Shown: positions 49,686-64,000 of the stretch, piece by piece | Position numbering within the stretch: position 1 is the first letter of the stretch | Layout of the letters: every line of letters begins with the position of its first letter | DNA from: Trichoplax sp. H2 | Lineage: Eukaryota; Placozoa; Uniplacotomia; Trichoplacea | DNA: 64,000 bases | Assembly (NCBI GenBank): GCA_003344405.1 | Contig: NOWV01000017.1 | Span: 62,001-126,000 of the forward strand | Direction of reading: 5' to 3' | Program-made: the position numbers and the translations under genes | The notes under the pieces: generated by a model | What the model saw: only the letters and a program-made list of their open reading frames with translations | The model's database searches: none | What the model was told of the DNA's origin: nothing

Positions 49686-52600
49686 TCAAGTCGTTGTATA
49701 AGTAAGCCTAAAACCTTGGCTGGTAATCACTTCATCAGATACAAAAAGAACAGTTAAATGTCTATTTGTAGTAGTGTAGACTGATGGTAAACTACTTCCA
49801 CAATATTTTCCAACTAGTTGTGCATTAGTATCTTGCCCATTATACAGTGCGACATAATCGCTATCACAAGATGGTGTCTGTTGGATATTTATAGCTGTCC
49901 AAGTGACTGTAATTTGTCTAGTGGATAGGACATCGATATTCATTGTACAAGTAGTCGAATTAGGATAGGTGAACGGATAATTTGGCGATGTAAGACTGCC
50001 AGTAGGCCCAGTAATAGTACCGCTACATCCTATAAAAAGAGAAGAAAGAGAAAATAACATTAGCTAACATTACTCTTGCTTAAGATATGGAAAAACCAAA
50101 GAAATGATCTAGTCAGCCAAACAGAATATTTCTAATATTTTTCTTTCTATTCTGCAGTTAGAGTACTTATATCATTCAGTTTGTAAAGTAAATAGAACAC
50201 GGCTAATAGACGCCCATACTATTGACCCAATTAATATGCCACTTGTAATATTGAAAATATTCCTAGTCAATTCTTTATAGTGCGCAGAAATGGTATTCAT
50301 TAGTTTTCAGTTTACACATTAGGCAAAATACCATTAAATACTGATTCATATTATTAGCTCAATCATAAAAGATGATATTAATAAAACGTAAAAAGTATAT
50401 CTTGATATTTTTTCATTTCACATAACTGAAGTATCTATTCCATTTTAGTTCATTCAGTAATTAAAGTACTGCTCACTAAACATCATTTGTTTAATTAATG
50501 TGATAATTTTAATACAAAATACTTCCGAATAAAATATACAGATATAGAATTACTATTCAGTTTATACAATACCATTAAACCTTAATTCGTACTATTGGTT
50601 TAATTAAAATAATAACTTTATACACTATCTCCATAATTTTTATCAGTAGTAGTAAAATTGACATGAGTTAGTAATATTTATCGAATTGAGTTACGATTGC
50701 TTCACTGTTCTTACCATCAAGACTAGCCATATAGGAAATATCAAATCCTCTCCTATGGAAATTTTTATCAGTGAGGAACCGCATAAAGACCGAATTAGTC
50801 GACGAGGCAAATGTAAAGGGTAACGATGAGCCACAGTATTGACCAGCTAATGGAGATGCTGCTGACGAACCATCGTAAATAGTTAATGAATCACCATTGC
50901 AATTAAACAATTGCTCCAACTCAAAATCGGTAAAGAACATAACGACAACACCGCTTGATACAGTGATTTTGTAGGTACAATTTGCGTTGCCTAGGTAGGA
51001 TTGTGGATAATTTTCAGATACAATACGACCACCATCTCCGGTGTAAGTGAGTGCACAATCTACACGATGAAACACACAATCTGTTAAAATTCGATGACCA
51101 CAAAGGCTATACCATACTTAAATATCAGAAATAGTATGATATCATTGGACAATACTAGAGGCTATAAAGTAGTATTTAAATTAAAATAATTATTTTAATT
51201 TTTTTTATATATTAGTAAGCAAAGAAATACACTAAAGTTAATTTTTTAAATTTAAATTTATTATGCAGTTTCTTATCACTTTTTATAATACTGTATTAAT
51301 GATGAATTATAAAGATCAAGAAGCTGTAAGCAGTTAACTTTTCCGATAACTTGCCTTTAATATAATAAGTCATGTTAAAACCAGAATCAGTATTAGACGC
51401 ATCGCTTTTGAAAGACATAGTCAGCAGATTTGCAGCACTAAATGCTGGTTGAGGTGAATATTGATTACAGAATCTACCGATATTGTAAGGTCCTTGTGAA
51501 CTTATTTCCAATAAATCGATATAATCCTGATTGCAGAAAGCGCTGGGACTCATTGAAAATGATGTAAAGCTATAAAAGATTTGTTTGCCAACAGGAGCAG
51601 AAATAAAGTAGCGACAATCAGCGTAATTATTATAGTTATTGGGATAGTTTGGCGAGGTGATGAATTGTGGATTTGTAGTAGCTGTAACATTTTGACCACA
51701 TCCTATCACAAATTATAAATTTGGTGAACTTTTCAATACATTTAGCGATTGTAATGAGTATAGGTAAGTTAGCACTCTATGTTCTTTTCTTAACTTATGG
51801 TAAGTACCAACGGTAGCGAAGAAAACTATATTAATTTCTGTATTTACTAATGTAATGGATACCATTTATAGAAATATAGTAAATTCAACTTAGAAATATC
51901 GAAAAATTTTAATTTAATCGCAGTTATTATGTACACCTAAAATTGGTATAATACACAAGAAAATCACTTTAAATCAAATAATAATACTGTAATCAGTTAA
52001 ACAGTATACCTGGTACGGTTACCCACGTAGCATTGAAACCTTTCATATTAGATGCTGCATTTGTATGAAATTTAATCCACAAGCTAGTTGTAGTTGCAAG
52101 AATTGTAGCTGGCGCGGTAGAACCACAGTACTTATTCAATAATGGTGATGACTGTCGTAGCATGAAATCAAGAAAATATAATCTTGTAAATCAAGAGTTA
52201 TCCTTGTCTGTTTTACGACATAAAAATCGTTAGATGATAGCATGCCAAAAATTGAATATACCTGATATGGGCCATTTCTGATTTCTATATAATCATTTAC
52301 GCAAGCGCTGGATGATTCGAGAGCAAAGTCAGTAAAAGTGAGTGAGATACGTCTTCTGAATCCAGATGACTGGATTTTATAAATACAATTTAGATTGGAA
52401 GCGTAATTGGATGGGTAACCAGGTGACTGGAAAGTACCATTTTCCGTATTAAAATCTTGATTACACCCTAGTTGATAGTAAATTACAGCAATTAGTTAGT
52501 TAATGATTTCATCGAAGCTATAGTACAACTGCAAAGTTCTTTATTGTATATAGAATCAATAAAAATGTAAATAAACAGTTAAAATAAAAAATAAAGCAAT

Positions 52601-55600
52601 ACAGGGTACGGATCAATCGCATTTAATGATTGAAGAGACAAATTGCATTACCTAGACCGGAAGTATATTGGGCAGCAAAGCCACTAGCTTCCGTAGATTG
52701 ATCACTGTGGAAATGTATGTACATAGAATTACCAGATGATATAATTTCACCTATCGAATTGTTACCACAGAATTTGCCAACTAAAGGTGCAGATGAATTT
52801 AATCCGCTTCTGATTTCTACGTAATCATTTTCGCATAGAACACCTGATGCGACGTTAATAGATGCAAACGATAGCGTAATAACATTTCCAGTAGCAACAG
52901 TGATGGTGTAATAACAATCTTGTTCAGGTCTATAATTGTTAGGGTAGTTAGGCGTTGTAAAGGTTCCACTTGATGTTGTGTAATGATAATTACATGCTAC
53001 CAGAATCAAAGAAAAAATTAAAAACTAAGCATTACATGCAGTACTAATAAAGATAATTACTAATAATAGCTACATTGCATAAAAATTGAATAAACCAACA
53101 AATGATCATTAAATTACTGACTTACAAGCTTGCCAGGTTGCTTTGAATCCGGTAAGTTGTTGACTGCCATCGGAGTGGAAATGAGCGTACATTACATTAC
53201 CAGTAGTAGTTATCTTACCTGGCACATTTGTTCCACAAAATTTACCTAATAATGTATCATTAGACCTTGCTCCATCCCTTAATTCTATATAATCGTAGAG
53301 GCAATTTGCATTAGCTTCCAAACCATAGCTTGTTGGACTAAACTTTAATGATATCGTTTGACCGGGCGGACCAGTTATTACCCATCGACAATCACGCCTT
53401 GCTGGATATTGATTAGGGTAATTTGGGGATTGGATAGTACCATAACTACCGTTGAAACTACCACCACAGACTAAAATGATTTGATTAGTTTAAAATCAAT
53501 TTTCAATACTAATATGGAACTTTACACGATCACAATAGAAAATATTTACTATTCTTAACAGTAAAAAGGTAGACAGTACCTGTGTCATAAAATATAATGA
53601 ATCCTCTTCCAGTTACGTTAGCGTTAGACGAAAATACTAATTTGGCCTTATGGGTAGGAACTAAGAACGGCTGAGGAACTACCGAGCCACAAAATTTAGC
53701 TAATAACTTGGCATGGACATGAGTGTCATCGTAAACAGCCAAGTAATCGTTAGCACAATTGGGTGATGACTCCATATTGAAAACGAAAAATTGGAGTGAA
53801 ATATATTCGGACTGAGCGGTAGTAATAATCCAAGAACATTCCGTACTAACAGGGTAATTTCTTGGATAATTAGTTGAATAAATGGTATTTCGACGCGATG
53901 TAAATATAGCTCCACAAGCTTCATAAGAATATTTACAGAAATGTATTAGTAATCAATAATATATCAACCGATAAGCGATTCATCTAATTACCTCGATGCT
54001 GACTAGTCCATGACATCATAGTACCCGGTTTCTGAGCACTACCATCCGAATGAAATCGAATGTAAAGATGATTCTCAGATGATGTTATTGGACTTGGAAC
54101 AGTAGTACCACAAAATGTACCAAGCAACGGAGAGGTAACACTTTGGCCATTACGAACTCGGAGATAATCAACGTTTTGACAGTTTTGCTATAAATTAAAT
54201 ACAATATTTAGGATTAAACGCTCGTACAGTACCTTTGGATATTAATATTTTACAATCAATTCTTAATCGTTACCGGAAACGATAACTGATAATTAATTAT
54301 AATTTACTCGTATATATTTGCATCAAGTAAGGGCAATAAGTCTATCTCCAAAAAGAATAAAATTTAATACCCCTGCTTCCAAGTTGAAGCTCCTGAATGT
54401 CAGCGTAATAGCATTAATGAAAGGAACAGATAAAATCCATAGGCAATCGGAGTTTGCAGGATAATTACTTGGATAATTTGGAGTAGTGATATTACCAGAG
54501 GCGGCAGTAATCCTGCCACCACAACCTGAAGACATTAAAATTAAATATACTTCTTTGTAGGAACATTTCATGACAGAAAAATTCTATTTCTTTAAAAATT
54601 AGTTGATAAATCTTTTATTGTGGATAATATTAACTGACCATGCTTATAATAAACTTGGAATCCAGTATTATTGCCAGCACTATCAGTTTTAAATCTTAAG
54701 GTTAGTTGAGATCCGGTAGAAATAAGAGTCTTTGGTATGTTACTGGAACAAAACGTCCCAAGTGATGGTGAACTGGTACTAGGCCCATCAAATACCTTAA
54801 AAATATACACGTATATCAACATATAAAATTTATAAATCTTAACAATTCAAACTGCCTGAGCTGGCCTAGATACCAATTAAATGAAAAGATAGATGGGAAA
54901 CACTGTAGTTGAACGAATCTAAGCGGCTGCAGTTTAGAAGAGAGGCAGGTACAAGTACTATCTGCTTCCTAAATTGCTAACACACACGTATTGACTATGA
55001 AGCCAAAATGATTATCTTTAACAGCCTCAAATAGGAGAGTGAACTTTAAGATTTAATCCTGTTAAAAATGTACTATGTAAAGATATACACATGTATAAAA
55101 ATCGATTTGATATTGCTATAGTTTCTTATTGATATGGTGCTATGGTTAAAATCCTACATGTATCTACTGTCAATAATTATAATGATTGTATATGTTACAA
55201 TATCTAAGCAAAAACTCTATCTACAAAGAAATTATAAAATAATTACCTGAACAATATCGGTTACACATGCTCCACTATTAGCTTCAAGTCGGAAGGTAGT
55301 AAAAATAAGTGAAACGGTCCCATTTGGTTCATTAACATTCCAAACACAATCTAGGTTATTGGGATAATTTGATGGATAGTTTGGCGATCGGATAATGCCA
55401 AGGGCACCAGTAACTACTCCACCACATCCTAATCGTCGATGATTGAAGCGGTAGTAAAGTTTTTTAGCGCATTACATTGAAAGATTTTTGAACAAATGAA
55501 CAAACGAATGAAGAATACAACGATTTTAGAATAATGAGATAGAAGAGTAGAATTCACCTTATACAGTATTCGTATATTGTGGGATATGTGTATTAAAGTC

Positions 55601-58600
55601 AATATAGCAATTTTAAAATATTAATAACTACTGTAAAAGATATGAACCAATATAGTATGTTAATCAACAGGATTATAGAGTAATGATAGAAATAGTCACA
55701 ACTATGACTAAAGTTGCTGCAATAAGCGCTTTCCTCTGTCGGTTAAGGAGATTAAACATAAAATATCAAGATCATTCTAGCTAATCAAATGATAATTAAT
55801 AAGCTAGAACTATAAGGATTACTGTACAGTATATTAACTCTTAATGTGATAAATTTTAACGTCATTTTTACCTGCACCATTAGATGTATAGGAAGCGCTA
55901 AATCCACCACGGTTATCTGTTGAACCCAAAGTTGAATCGAAAACAACAATCATTCTATTACCGCTTGAAGTTGTTACAGGGGGTAGATTACCACCACAAT
56001 AATCGACATATGGAGAATCCGTAGTTGATCCACCTAAATAGACTCTAACGTGATGATTAGCAGTGCATCCACCAGAAGTTTGTGGAAAATTAAAATTATT
56101 AAATTGTAATCGCACAGCACGACCAGGTTGAACGGTGATACCCCATGTACAGCGGACATTTAACGGATATCCACCAGGATAATTAGGAGTTGTAATAGCA
56201 CCCGAAGAAGTCGTTAACGTTCCACCGCAAACTAAAGATAAAATAAGATACATTAAGACGTATATACATAAATTTTACAAATCATCAACATTATTTCAAT
56301 TGCATGATTCCAGAAATTATGTATCAGTAAAAATAGTGTCATACAAGGTCTGTTGTTTTTAAGGCGAGTGTTGAAGGGAGTAAATTTATTCTATTTTACA
56401 GCTAAAGATAAAGAACACTCAGTGGCTACTACTGCCTATCTCCTCACCAAAGTTAGTTTGGGCAAAACGAAGGCTAAATCCCTTGTTGGTAATGCTGCTA
56501 TCCGTGACGAAATTAATAAATGCATGATCGCTAGATGAAGTATAGCCAGGAGGTGTACTAGTACCACAATATTTACCAACAAGACGAGCAGAAGCATCTT
56601 TACCATCACGGACCATAACATAATCATTTGGGCAACCAACGCCACCTTGTAAACTAAAATCATTAAAAGTAATGTTCATGGTGTGACCTCTTGTAACTTG
56701 TACGACATAAGAACAGTTTAGATTGTTCTTATAATCATTTGGATAACCATTAGATCTGATTGTGCCCGATTGACCAATTCGATAACCTCCGCAGCCTAAA
56801 TTTGTATATACAACAAGTAGAACCAGATTATATTGCATAAATCGCCTCACTGGTTCAAGTACGAATTTAATTCTACATGTCAATCTATATAGATTTCCTA
56901 ACACTCATAGTATCGAATTTGTTAATTAAAAACTATCTAAAGAAAATTACGAGGCAATGCAGCATATCAGTTTTGCTATTATTGCATTATCGCTACTAAA
57001 CCTTTCAAGTATTTAAATTGTCTATGAATACTAACGTAAAAAGGATATCATAGCTATGGAAAGTTAAGTGGCTTATTATTTTGGCATGGATGGATGTCTT
57101 TAAGCCAGTATTTAAAAAGTATATCATTGCTGCACTCTAGTTAAGACTTTAAGAAGGCATACTGTGTGATAATAATTAATATCTTTCATCCACCCACTAT
57201 TCTATGAAATATTTATCTACGTATCTAAAAGCACTGATTTTTAGCAGACTCAGATATTGACTCAGGCTATGCAACCTACCGAGTGATAATGTCGCCAAAA
57301 ATCCGGTACTAACAATGCCAAAGTTAGATCTAAACTTGATATATATTGAATTATAGGTGGAAGAGACCATGGGTGGTAAGGATGTAGAGCAGAATTTGCC
57401 AAGAAGTGGATCACGCGCGGTTCGTCCATCATGAATTTCAACGTAATCGTTGAAACATTTATTCGATGTTTCTAGCGAGAAATTCTTAAAGTTGATAGCT
57501 ATATTTTCGTTGGCTGGTGCATTGATAGTCCATTCACATTCAACATTAGAGGGATAATTTTGTGGAAACTTAGGTGATGTAATATCAAATGGAGTTGAGC
57601 CGAGAGTAAATGTACCACCGCAAGCTAATTCAGAATAATAAAAAAGAGAGAAAAAACATAATAAAAGATCAAAACCGATGGCGCAAATTAACTAATCCTT
57701 TATAACTAAACAATTTTTTTAAATTAACATATGCAATTATCATGCATACTGTATTATAATACGAGTCTATCATGACATTCGATATAGATTGTAAGCAAAC
57801 TGGAGTAACTTCAAAAGAAATGATGATTTACTAACCCAATTGCTGCCCTTGGTAACTAAGCCTAAAACCAGCTCCTCCTCCAGATGCACCCGAAACAAAG
57901 CGGACAAGCAATTTATTATCAGATGATTGGATTGGCAATGGTGCAGTATCACCACAATAACGACCACCAATGATAGGTGACGATAAAGAATCGCCATTCC
58001 TAAACTCGATATAATCTCCACTACATTTAGAAGTAGTACGTATGTGGAAAGTAGAGAAAGTAACGCGAACAGTACGTCCAACAGTTTGGCTGATAATCCA
58101 GGTGCAGTTGACATTTCTGCCATAAGCACGAGGATAGCCAGGAGATGAAATAGAACCAGCGAATCCAGTTAAAGTACTACCGCAACCTATCAATAGGAAT
58201 CAAATGAAAAGTTTGAGGTGGAATCTTTTGATAAAAGTTTGTACATATCTTTTATATTGATATATAAATGCTAACCTATAGTATAAGATGCATTAAAACC
58301 ACTTTGTGGGGCTCCAAAATTAGAATTAAAAATAAGTAACATTTGGTCGCCTGATGATTGAACTGCTGCTGGTATTTGCGATCCACAGAATTTGCCTAAC
58401 GTTCTTGCAAACGGTGATGTTCCATCCATGACCGTTAAAGAGTCAGCAGGACAATTAGCTCCTCCTTCAAGGTTGAAGGAATTAAAGGTCAAGATAATGT
58501 GATTATAGGATGGGACACGAATAGACCATCTACAAATGACATTGTTAGGGTAATTATTGGGATAATTGGGTGATAGTATCATGCCAGTTGTGTTCGTTAG

Positions 58601-61600
58601 TAAACCACCGCAAGCTAAGTTGAAATATTATACAAAAAATCAACAGTTATCATGAAGTTTTTCACACGATAAATAAATACGTATATCGGATACATATAGG
58701 AAAAATACTTACTAACTATGGATTGATTACTCTGTTGGTATTCCAACTCAAATCCTGTACCAGTATTTACTCTATCGCTGTTAAATCTAATCCAAACTGA
58801 ATTTCCTGATGAAACAATAGGAGAATTCGGAGCATTGCCATCGCAGTATATGCCAAGACGTGGTGTTCCAATAGTAGGCCCATCAAAAATTTCCACGTAA
58901 TCACCAAAGCAACCACTACAGTAGATGCCATAATAGATATTATCAAGTAATCATGAAATTTGATATAGGTATAATTATATATTATTATAAAACAATAAAA
59001 ATTATTGTTCGTTACTAGCTTTAATCACTCTCATGACTAGAATTTTAAACTGTTAAACTAATAAAAACCATACTACAAGATTTACGTAAACGCATCATGT
59101 TATAACATTATATCAGGCTAAACTTACTTAGAACTTCCTCTAACATCAAATGCGTTAAATTTCAAATTAATTCTCACACCAGCCGGGGCCGTAATCTGCC
59201 AATTGCAGAGTTTATTCGTTGGATAGGCATTAGGATAATTTAGTGATTGAATCAATTGAGGCGATGTACTAGCTGTTAGTGCGCTACCACAACCTAAATT
59301 ACAAATTAGCATGAAACAACACTAAATTTTTGTAAGAGCAAAAACACAAATTTTAATATTTATTTTTAGTAGTGATCTACTAAGGGTAAGTCCATCAATT
59401 CCAGCGATTTCTTTACATTCTGTACTGATAGCAACATGTTATGGTCAAGAAAATCTTATATTACCAATGACATAGGAGAGACGAAAACCAGTACCGAAGC
59501 CATTAGCGCTAGTCCTCATATTAACATAGATGTATTGACCAGTTGATGAAAACGTTGCTGGTACGGTAGTACCACAATATTTTCCAAGAACAGTCGCATT
59601 GTTAGAATTGCCATCCCGTACTTCAATATAATCTGTCGCACAATTGTTAGACATGTTAAGTGATACGAAGGAAATCAAAATTGTATCTCCGGCTGGGGCA
59701 TTGATTCTCCAAACGCAATTTACATCTGGAGGATATGTGGTTGGGTACCCAGGAGAATCGATAACACCTCTGTCTCGCGTTAATGTTCCACCGCAGGCTA
59801 GAATGAAAGGAATAAGACAAATACAATTTCTCTTAAAATCAACAATGACAACTTCTATCGAGGATTTTATATGTGAAACACTTACTGTTAAGTTGTGAGC
59901 TATAAACCAATCTAAATCCAGGAGCAGTTACATTTGTGTCAGTTCTAAACATAAGATACAAAGCGTCACCACTTGAAGTAAAAGGCCCAGGCAGGGTAGA
60001 TCCACACAGCTTGGCTAATAACGGAGAGCCCGACGCAGGTCCATTATTAATCTACGGTACAATTTAGACAAATTGATATTAGCCACTTATATACTTAATT
60101 AAGAGCGCACATAACTAAATGTTTAAATATTTGCCACATTCTCTAATATATTATTTCTGATTCAATATCAATATGAATTACTTCATGTGAAAGAGAGTCA
60201 AGATTTGACTTCTATTTCCAACAATACAATAAGCAACAACTACAATTATCGATGATGAGACAACAATTATCTTGTTCCTACTAAATTGTCAGCCAAAAAA
60301 CTATTCGTCCAAGATGGGATCAAGGTAATCGATATATTAACTGTGGTGTGTATCATAGTTATTTAAATGTAATCGAGTACAAAAGAATATGTAAACAAAT
60401 CTCATTCAAATTACTACATCTATAGTAATCTAACTACAGATGATGTAAGCAATTATAATATTTATACAGGTAAATAATAAAATGAAATTAAATACCGTAG
60501 TAGGTATATATTGAACACATTGTAAATTTTTGTACCTGAAGGAAATCTGCTGTACAGCCAGTGCTCTGCTGCAAATTAAAGTTTGTAAACGTTAACGTTA
60601 AAACGAAACCAGGCTGCGTAGTCAATGTCCAAGTACAGAAGCTTCTATTATCATAATTGCTGGGGTAATGAGGAGATGCCAAAACACCACCTTTTGCAGC
60701 ATATAAAATACCGCCGCAGGCTAAGCAAAAAATAAATGTCTTATAAATGAGTAACCTCATGTTTTCCAATTTTTTAAAATAAACTTTAAATTGAAAATTA
60801 GAAATTCTTACAAATGCATATACAGATAAAAATGCTTAATTAACCTGTAGTGTAGGTCGCATGGAAACCTTTAGCTTGAACTGCTTTATTAGAAACAAAC
60901 TTAATCCACATTTTATTACCAAGCGATCTAACCGTTCCCGGTAAATTATGGCCACAGTATCTACCAATTAAAGCGCCTGTCGAAGAATTTTGACGAACTT
61001 CTAGATAGTCATTACTTAATAGAAACATACAGAAAAGATTCATTAAAGGAAGTGAAGATATGACTAAAATAGGCCACCACTGATTCCAAATTGACATAAT
61101 TATTATTTCAATTACAAACTTACCTGCAGACATTATTGGTACCCTCGATGTTAAAACTGTTGAAGCTCAGCTGTACAATGTTGTGCGGACTAACTGTGAT
61201 AGTCCAGATACATTCCTCGTTTGCGCCATAGTTACTGGGATAATTAGGAGATGATAAAGAACCATGACGCGATGTAAAGGCACCACCACATTCTACGGTT
61301 TAAGAATATAACATTTCATATAGTTAAGAAACAATACTTTAACAAGTTCAAGAGACTACAGGCACCATATAGGAATCTAATATCAATACATTATTGCATA
61401 AGCGCAATAGTCAGCTTTAACATTGATTTACAAAACAGTACCACCTACAATAGTCATAAATTGACAATTATCCGTAACTGAGAAAAAATATCTTAGGGAG
61501 AGTAGATACTAGCAGAGGTTCACGACTATGCTTAATTTTACCCAGTAGTAAGGTGGTTAAGTGCCCATAGTTTTCTACGTAGATACAGCATTTACTTATC

Positions 61601-63890
61601 TAGTTCTTTTTAATTACAAAATTTATCGATCCATCAAAACCTACTGGTAGATGTTGTCGTATAAGTTGCATTAAACCCTCTGCCAGCCGTTGGTCCAGAT
61701 AAGAAGAGCAGCCACATACGATTTCCAGATGAAGTTATAGTAAATGGATTTCTATTGTTGCAATAGATTCCAAGTGTAGGACTACTACGACTAAGCCCAT
61801 TATGAACTTCTATGCTCGAAGAGCACGCAGTACCGCCCAATTGGAAGGTACTAAAGCGAACTTGGATTGCTTTACCCAAAGGTGCTTCAATACTGTATTC
61901 ACAACCCACATTCGGTGTATAATTATTGGGATAATTCGGACTACTAAAAGTACCAGAATTTCCAGATAGACGTGCACCGCATACTATAATGTAGCAAAAA
62001 CATGATCATTACAGAATTCAATTTTGACAGATGCCAAACATTACAAAAGAAAGTTGCAATAATTAAATACCTGATGATGTATATGCAAGCCTAAATGTAG
62101 GAGCTTGATTAAAACCATCGCTAAAATATCGTATCCAAACGTTACCACGTGCCGAAGAAGATGTTATTAAGATAGGTGCTGGAACACTTGTTCCGCACAA
62201 CCGAGAAATTAAACCCTTATTAGGATCAGATCCACTTCCTACAGCCAGGAAATCACTGGGGCATCGATTAGTATCTGGCGATGGAACATTAAAATTCGTG
62301 ACTGAAACAGTAACATTTAAATAAAATGGGAGTTGTATTCTCCAAGTACAGTTAACTAGATTGTTAAATGAATTGGGATAATTTGGACTTGCAATAAAAC
62401 CGTTCCTGGCGGTTAATGTTCCACCACAATCTAAAACATCGAATTTTAAATTATAAAAATTGGATAGATAAGCTTTAACAACCTATCTTATATTTATAGA
62501 TTATTGGCTTCTATCCACAGTAATAAATATTACTAATATCATCGCCAGATGTATTGTATAAGATATTATATGCATTCGGTAAACTTAATATTACTGTATA
62601 TTCATAAGCACTCAAAATACAGTATATTGATAAATAAGCTGGTGTCTTACCTCCGGTATATTGCAATCTAAAACCCTTAGAAACTTGATTCCCATCTGAT
62701 CGGAATAAAATTCTGATGTGATTCGAAGTTGATTTAATCAAAGCCGGTTTACTACTTCCACAATAACGTCCAAGTAGCGGAGAGGTAGGATATGAACCAT
62801 CACGAATCTCAACGAAATCATAGCTACAATTAGCATTTTGTTCCAAATCCATATCGGTAAATAATATCTCAAGCTTATTGCCAGGCGGTCTAGCAACCGT
62901 CCACACACAGTCAGTACTAACGCTATAGAAATTAGGATAATTGGGAGAAGTAATAACTCCAGTTGGCGTAGAAAGTGATCCACCGCAAGCTAAAATCAGA
63001 TAAGAGCAATGCAGAAATTTATTTATCTCCGTAAGAATAGGTATAGATCAAAACGAGCTTTCTGGCTAAGCCTTGGACTTCATATCAAATCTGTTATTTG
63101 CTCATAATATTATGAACTTTGTAATTTTTTTTATGCGTATAGAGCATAATGAAACTAAATTGATATCCATTACAAGGACACAATTGCAACATGTTATAAA
63201 TCTGAAATCGTAAAATCTTAATCGAAAAATTATGTTTTGTACTTACTTGACGATGCAGTGGTATAAGTCAAGCTGAATCCGGTGTCCGTTAAGAATACAC
63301 TGGATCGAAATAGAATGTAGAGACTGTTGCCACGCGATATTAAATAAGGTGGCAATGTTTTACCGCAGAATGCCCCGAGTACGGGAGAATTAACATTAGG
63401 CCCATTATATACTGTAACACCTTCAAAGATACAATTGCTAAATCCTACAGAGAAATTTGAAAATGATAGAGAAATCTGTTGCCCAGTAGGCACTGTTATT
63501 AACCAAGCACAACGAGCTCCACGAGGATATTGATTGGGGAAATTAGGGGAAGTAATAACGCCAGTTGGACTTGTAAGATCGCCACCACATGCTATAAAAG
63601 TTGATACATGAAGTACGTAATCATTATAGCCATTATCAGGTTAAGCATTTCTGTATAATATTTATAATTGAATCTCGCATTATTTACCTTTCTCAAAGTC
63701 GAGAATCTTATAATTCACTGAAAAACCATTACTTGTAACATTGCTATCTGACGTAAAAGATAGTCTAGCAACATTACGTGTTGAAGTAAAAACTGGCGGT
63801 ATATTATTGCCACAATAGCTTGGACCTTGGACTGTGTTTGGATTAAATGATCCAACATCGTAGATTATTACTTTATCAGCTGAACAGTTA
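49686..63890 (-). CDS. Cubilin-like CUB-repeat protein, 3' part (22 full CUB domains and one partial; continues past the right edge)
   Basis: Exons from the right edge: 63890-63688 (second half of a CUB), 63591-63247, 62989-62651, 62430-62071, 61983-61645, 61292-61124+61014-60845, 60720-60536+60051-59886, 59797-59465, 59293-59128+58915-58713, 58614-58276, 58186-57836, 57624-57280, 56795-56448, 56231-55872, 55428-55247+54795-54639, 54525-54371+54187-53992, 53918-53580, 53470-53126, 52996-52652, 52467-52262+52151-52010, 51702-51355, 51059-50715 and 50029-49686. Each unit is a CUB domain of about 110-120 aa: CGG start, SPNYPxxYP, CxWxI, a DY-E-DG block, GxYCG and GFxxxY. Every domain border is a phase-1 intron. 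Cubilin has 27 CUB domains and binds many ligands in endocytosis; identity with cubilin is not shown, since the N-terminus lies outside. The last domain ends LTYTTT and stop, with no membrane anchor. Confidence 0.9.
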
Positions 63891-64000
63891 CTAGAAGCAT
63901 GAAATTAAAAAGGTGAGCTTAAAGTTTCATATATAATTTAACAGTAAATTTTAATATATTTACGTGTATTCTATTAGGTTATTCCTAGATATCTAAGTAA

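Noticed and set aside
56353-56538. Plus-strand ORF of 61 aa
   Set aside because: It is antisense to a CUB exon (56448-56795) and has no features of its own.

Overview
The window looks like nuclear DNA of an early-branching animal, most probably a placozoan (Trichoplax/Hoilungia type). It is AT-rich and compact, and its genes have many short GT-AG introns. Gene content is animal (LZTFL1, STRAD, TIMELESS, a giant CUB protein) with vertebrate-like protein sequences. Nothing bacterial, viral or organellar was recognised. The taxon is inferred from composition, gene structure and protein similarity recalled from memory; no search was run. Gene models were built by hand: exons were joined where splice sites, reading phase and family similarity agreed. 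Every complete model closes with a CDS length divisible by three.

Layout, left to right. (+) LZTFL1, 109-3241, 12 coding exons. (-) an intronless type II membrane protein resembling O-fucosyltransferases, 5282-6715. A 4-kb gene-free stretch rich in the palindrome-like word TACAGTA, 6716-10789. (-) STRAD pseudokinase, 10790-13299. A seven-copy, ~130-bp tandem repeat, 13821-14760, between the divergent starts of STRAD and the next gene. (+) a PH-RCC1 protein of plant PRAF/RLD-like architecture, 15286-20063. (-) translation initiation factor eIF4B, 21142-24463. A divergent promoter region with GTACTGTAC and GGTACC palindromes, 24464-25508. (+) a FYVE/coiled-coil/GOLD protein resembling FYCO1, 25509-30941. 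(+) sorting nexin SNX4, 33084-37216. (-) TIMELESS, 37826-46226, 32 coding exons. A repeat-bearing gap, 46227-49685. (-) the 3' part of a very large secreted CUB-repeat protein (cubilin-like), 49686-63890 and beyond the right edge, with 22 complete CUB domains and one partial.

The neighbours do not form one pathway, but several touch membrane traffic: LZTFL1 (BBSome and cilium), FYCO1-like (PI3P endosome transport), SNX4 (endosome recycling), and a cubilin-like protein that would be endosomal cargo or secreted. LZTFL1 and FYCO1 are also close neighbours on human chromosome 3p21.31, so their presence 22 kb apart here may be old linkage. The points most worth a second look are the PH-RCC1 architecture in an animal, the STRAD that keeps the HRD and VAIK-type residues but has lost DFG, the tandem array between divergent promoters, the possible LZTFL1-FYCO1 linkage, and two GC-AG introns.
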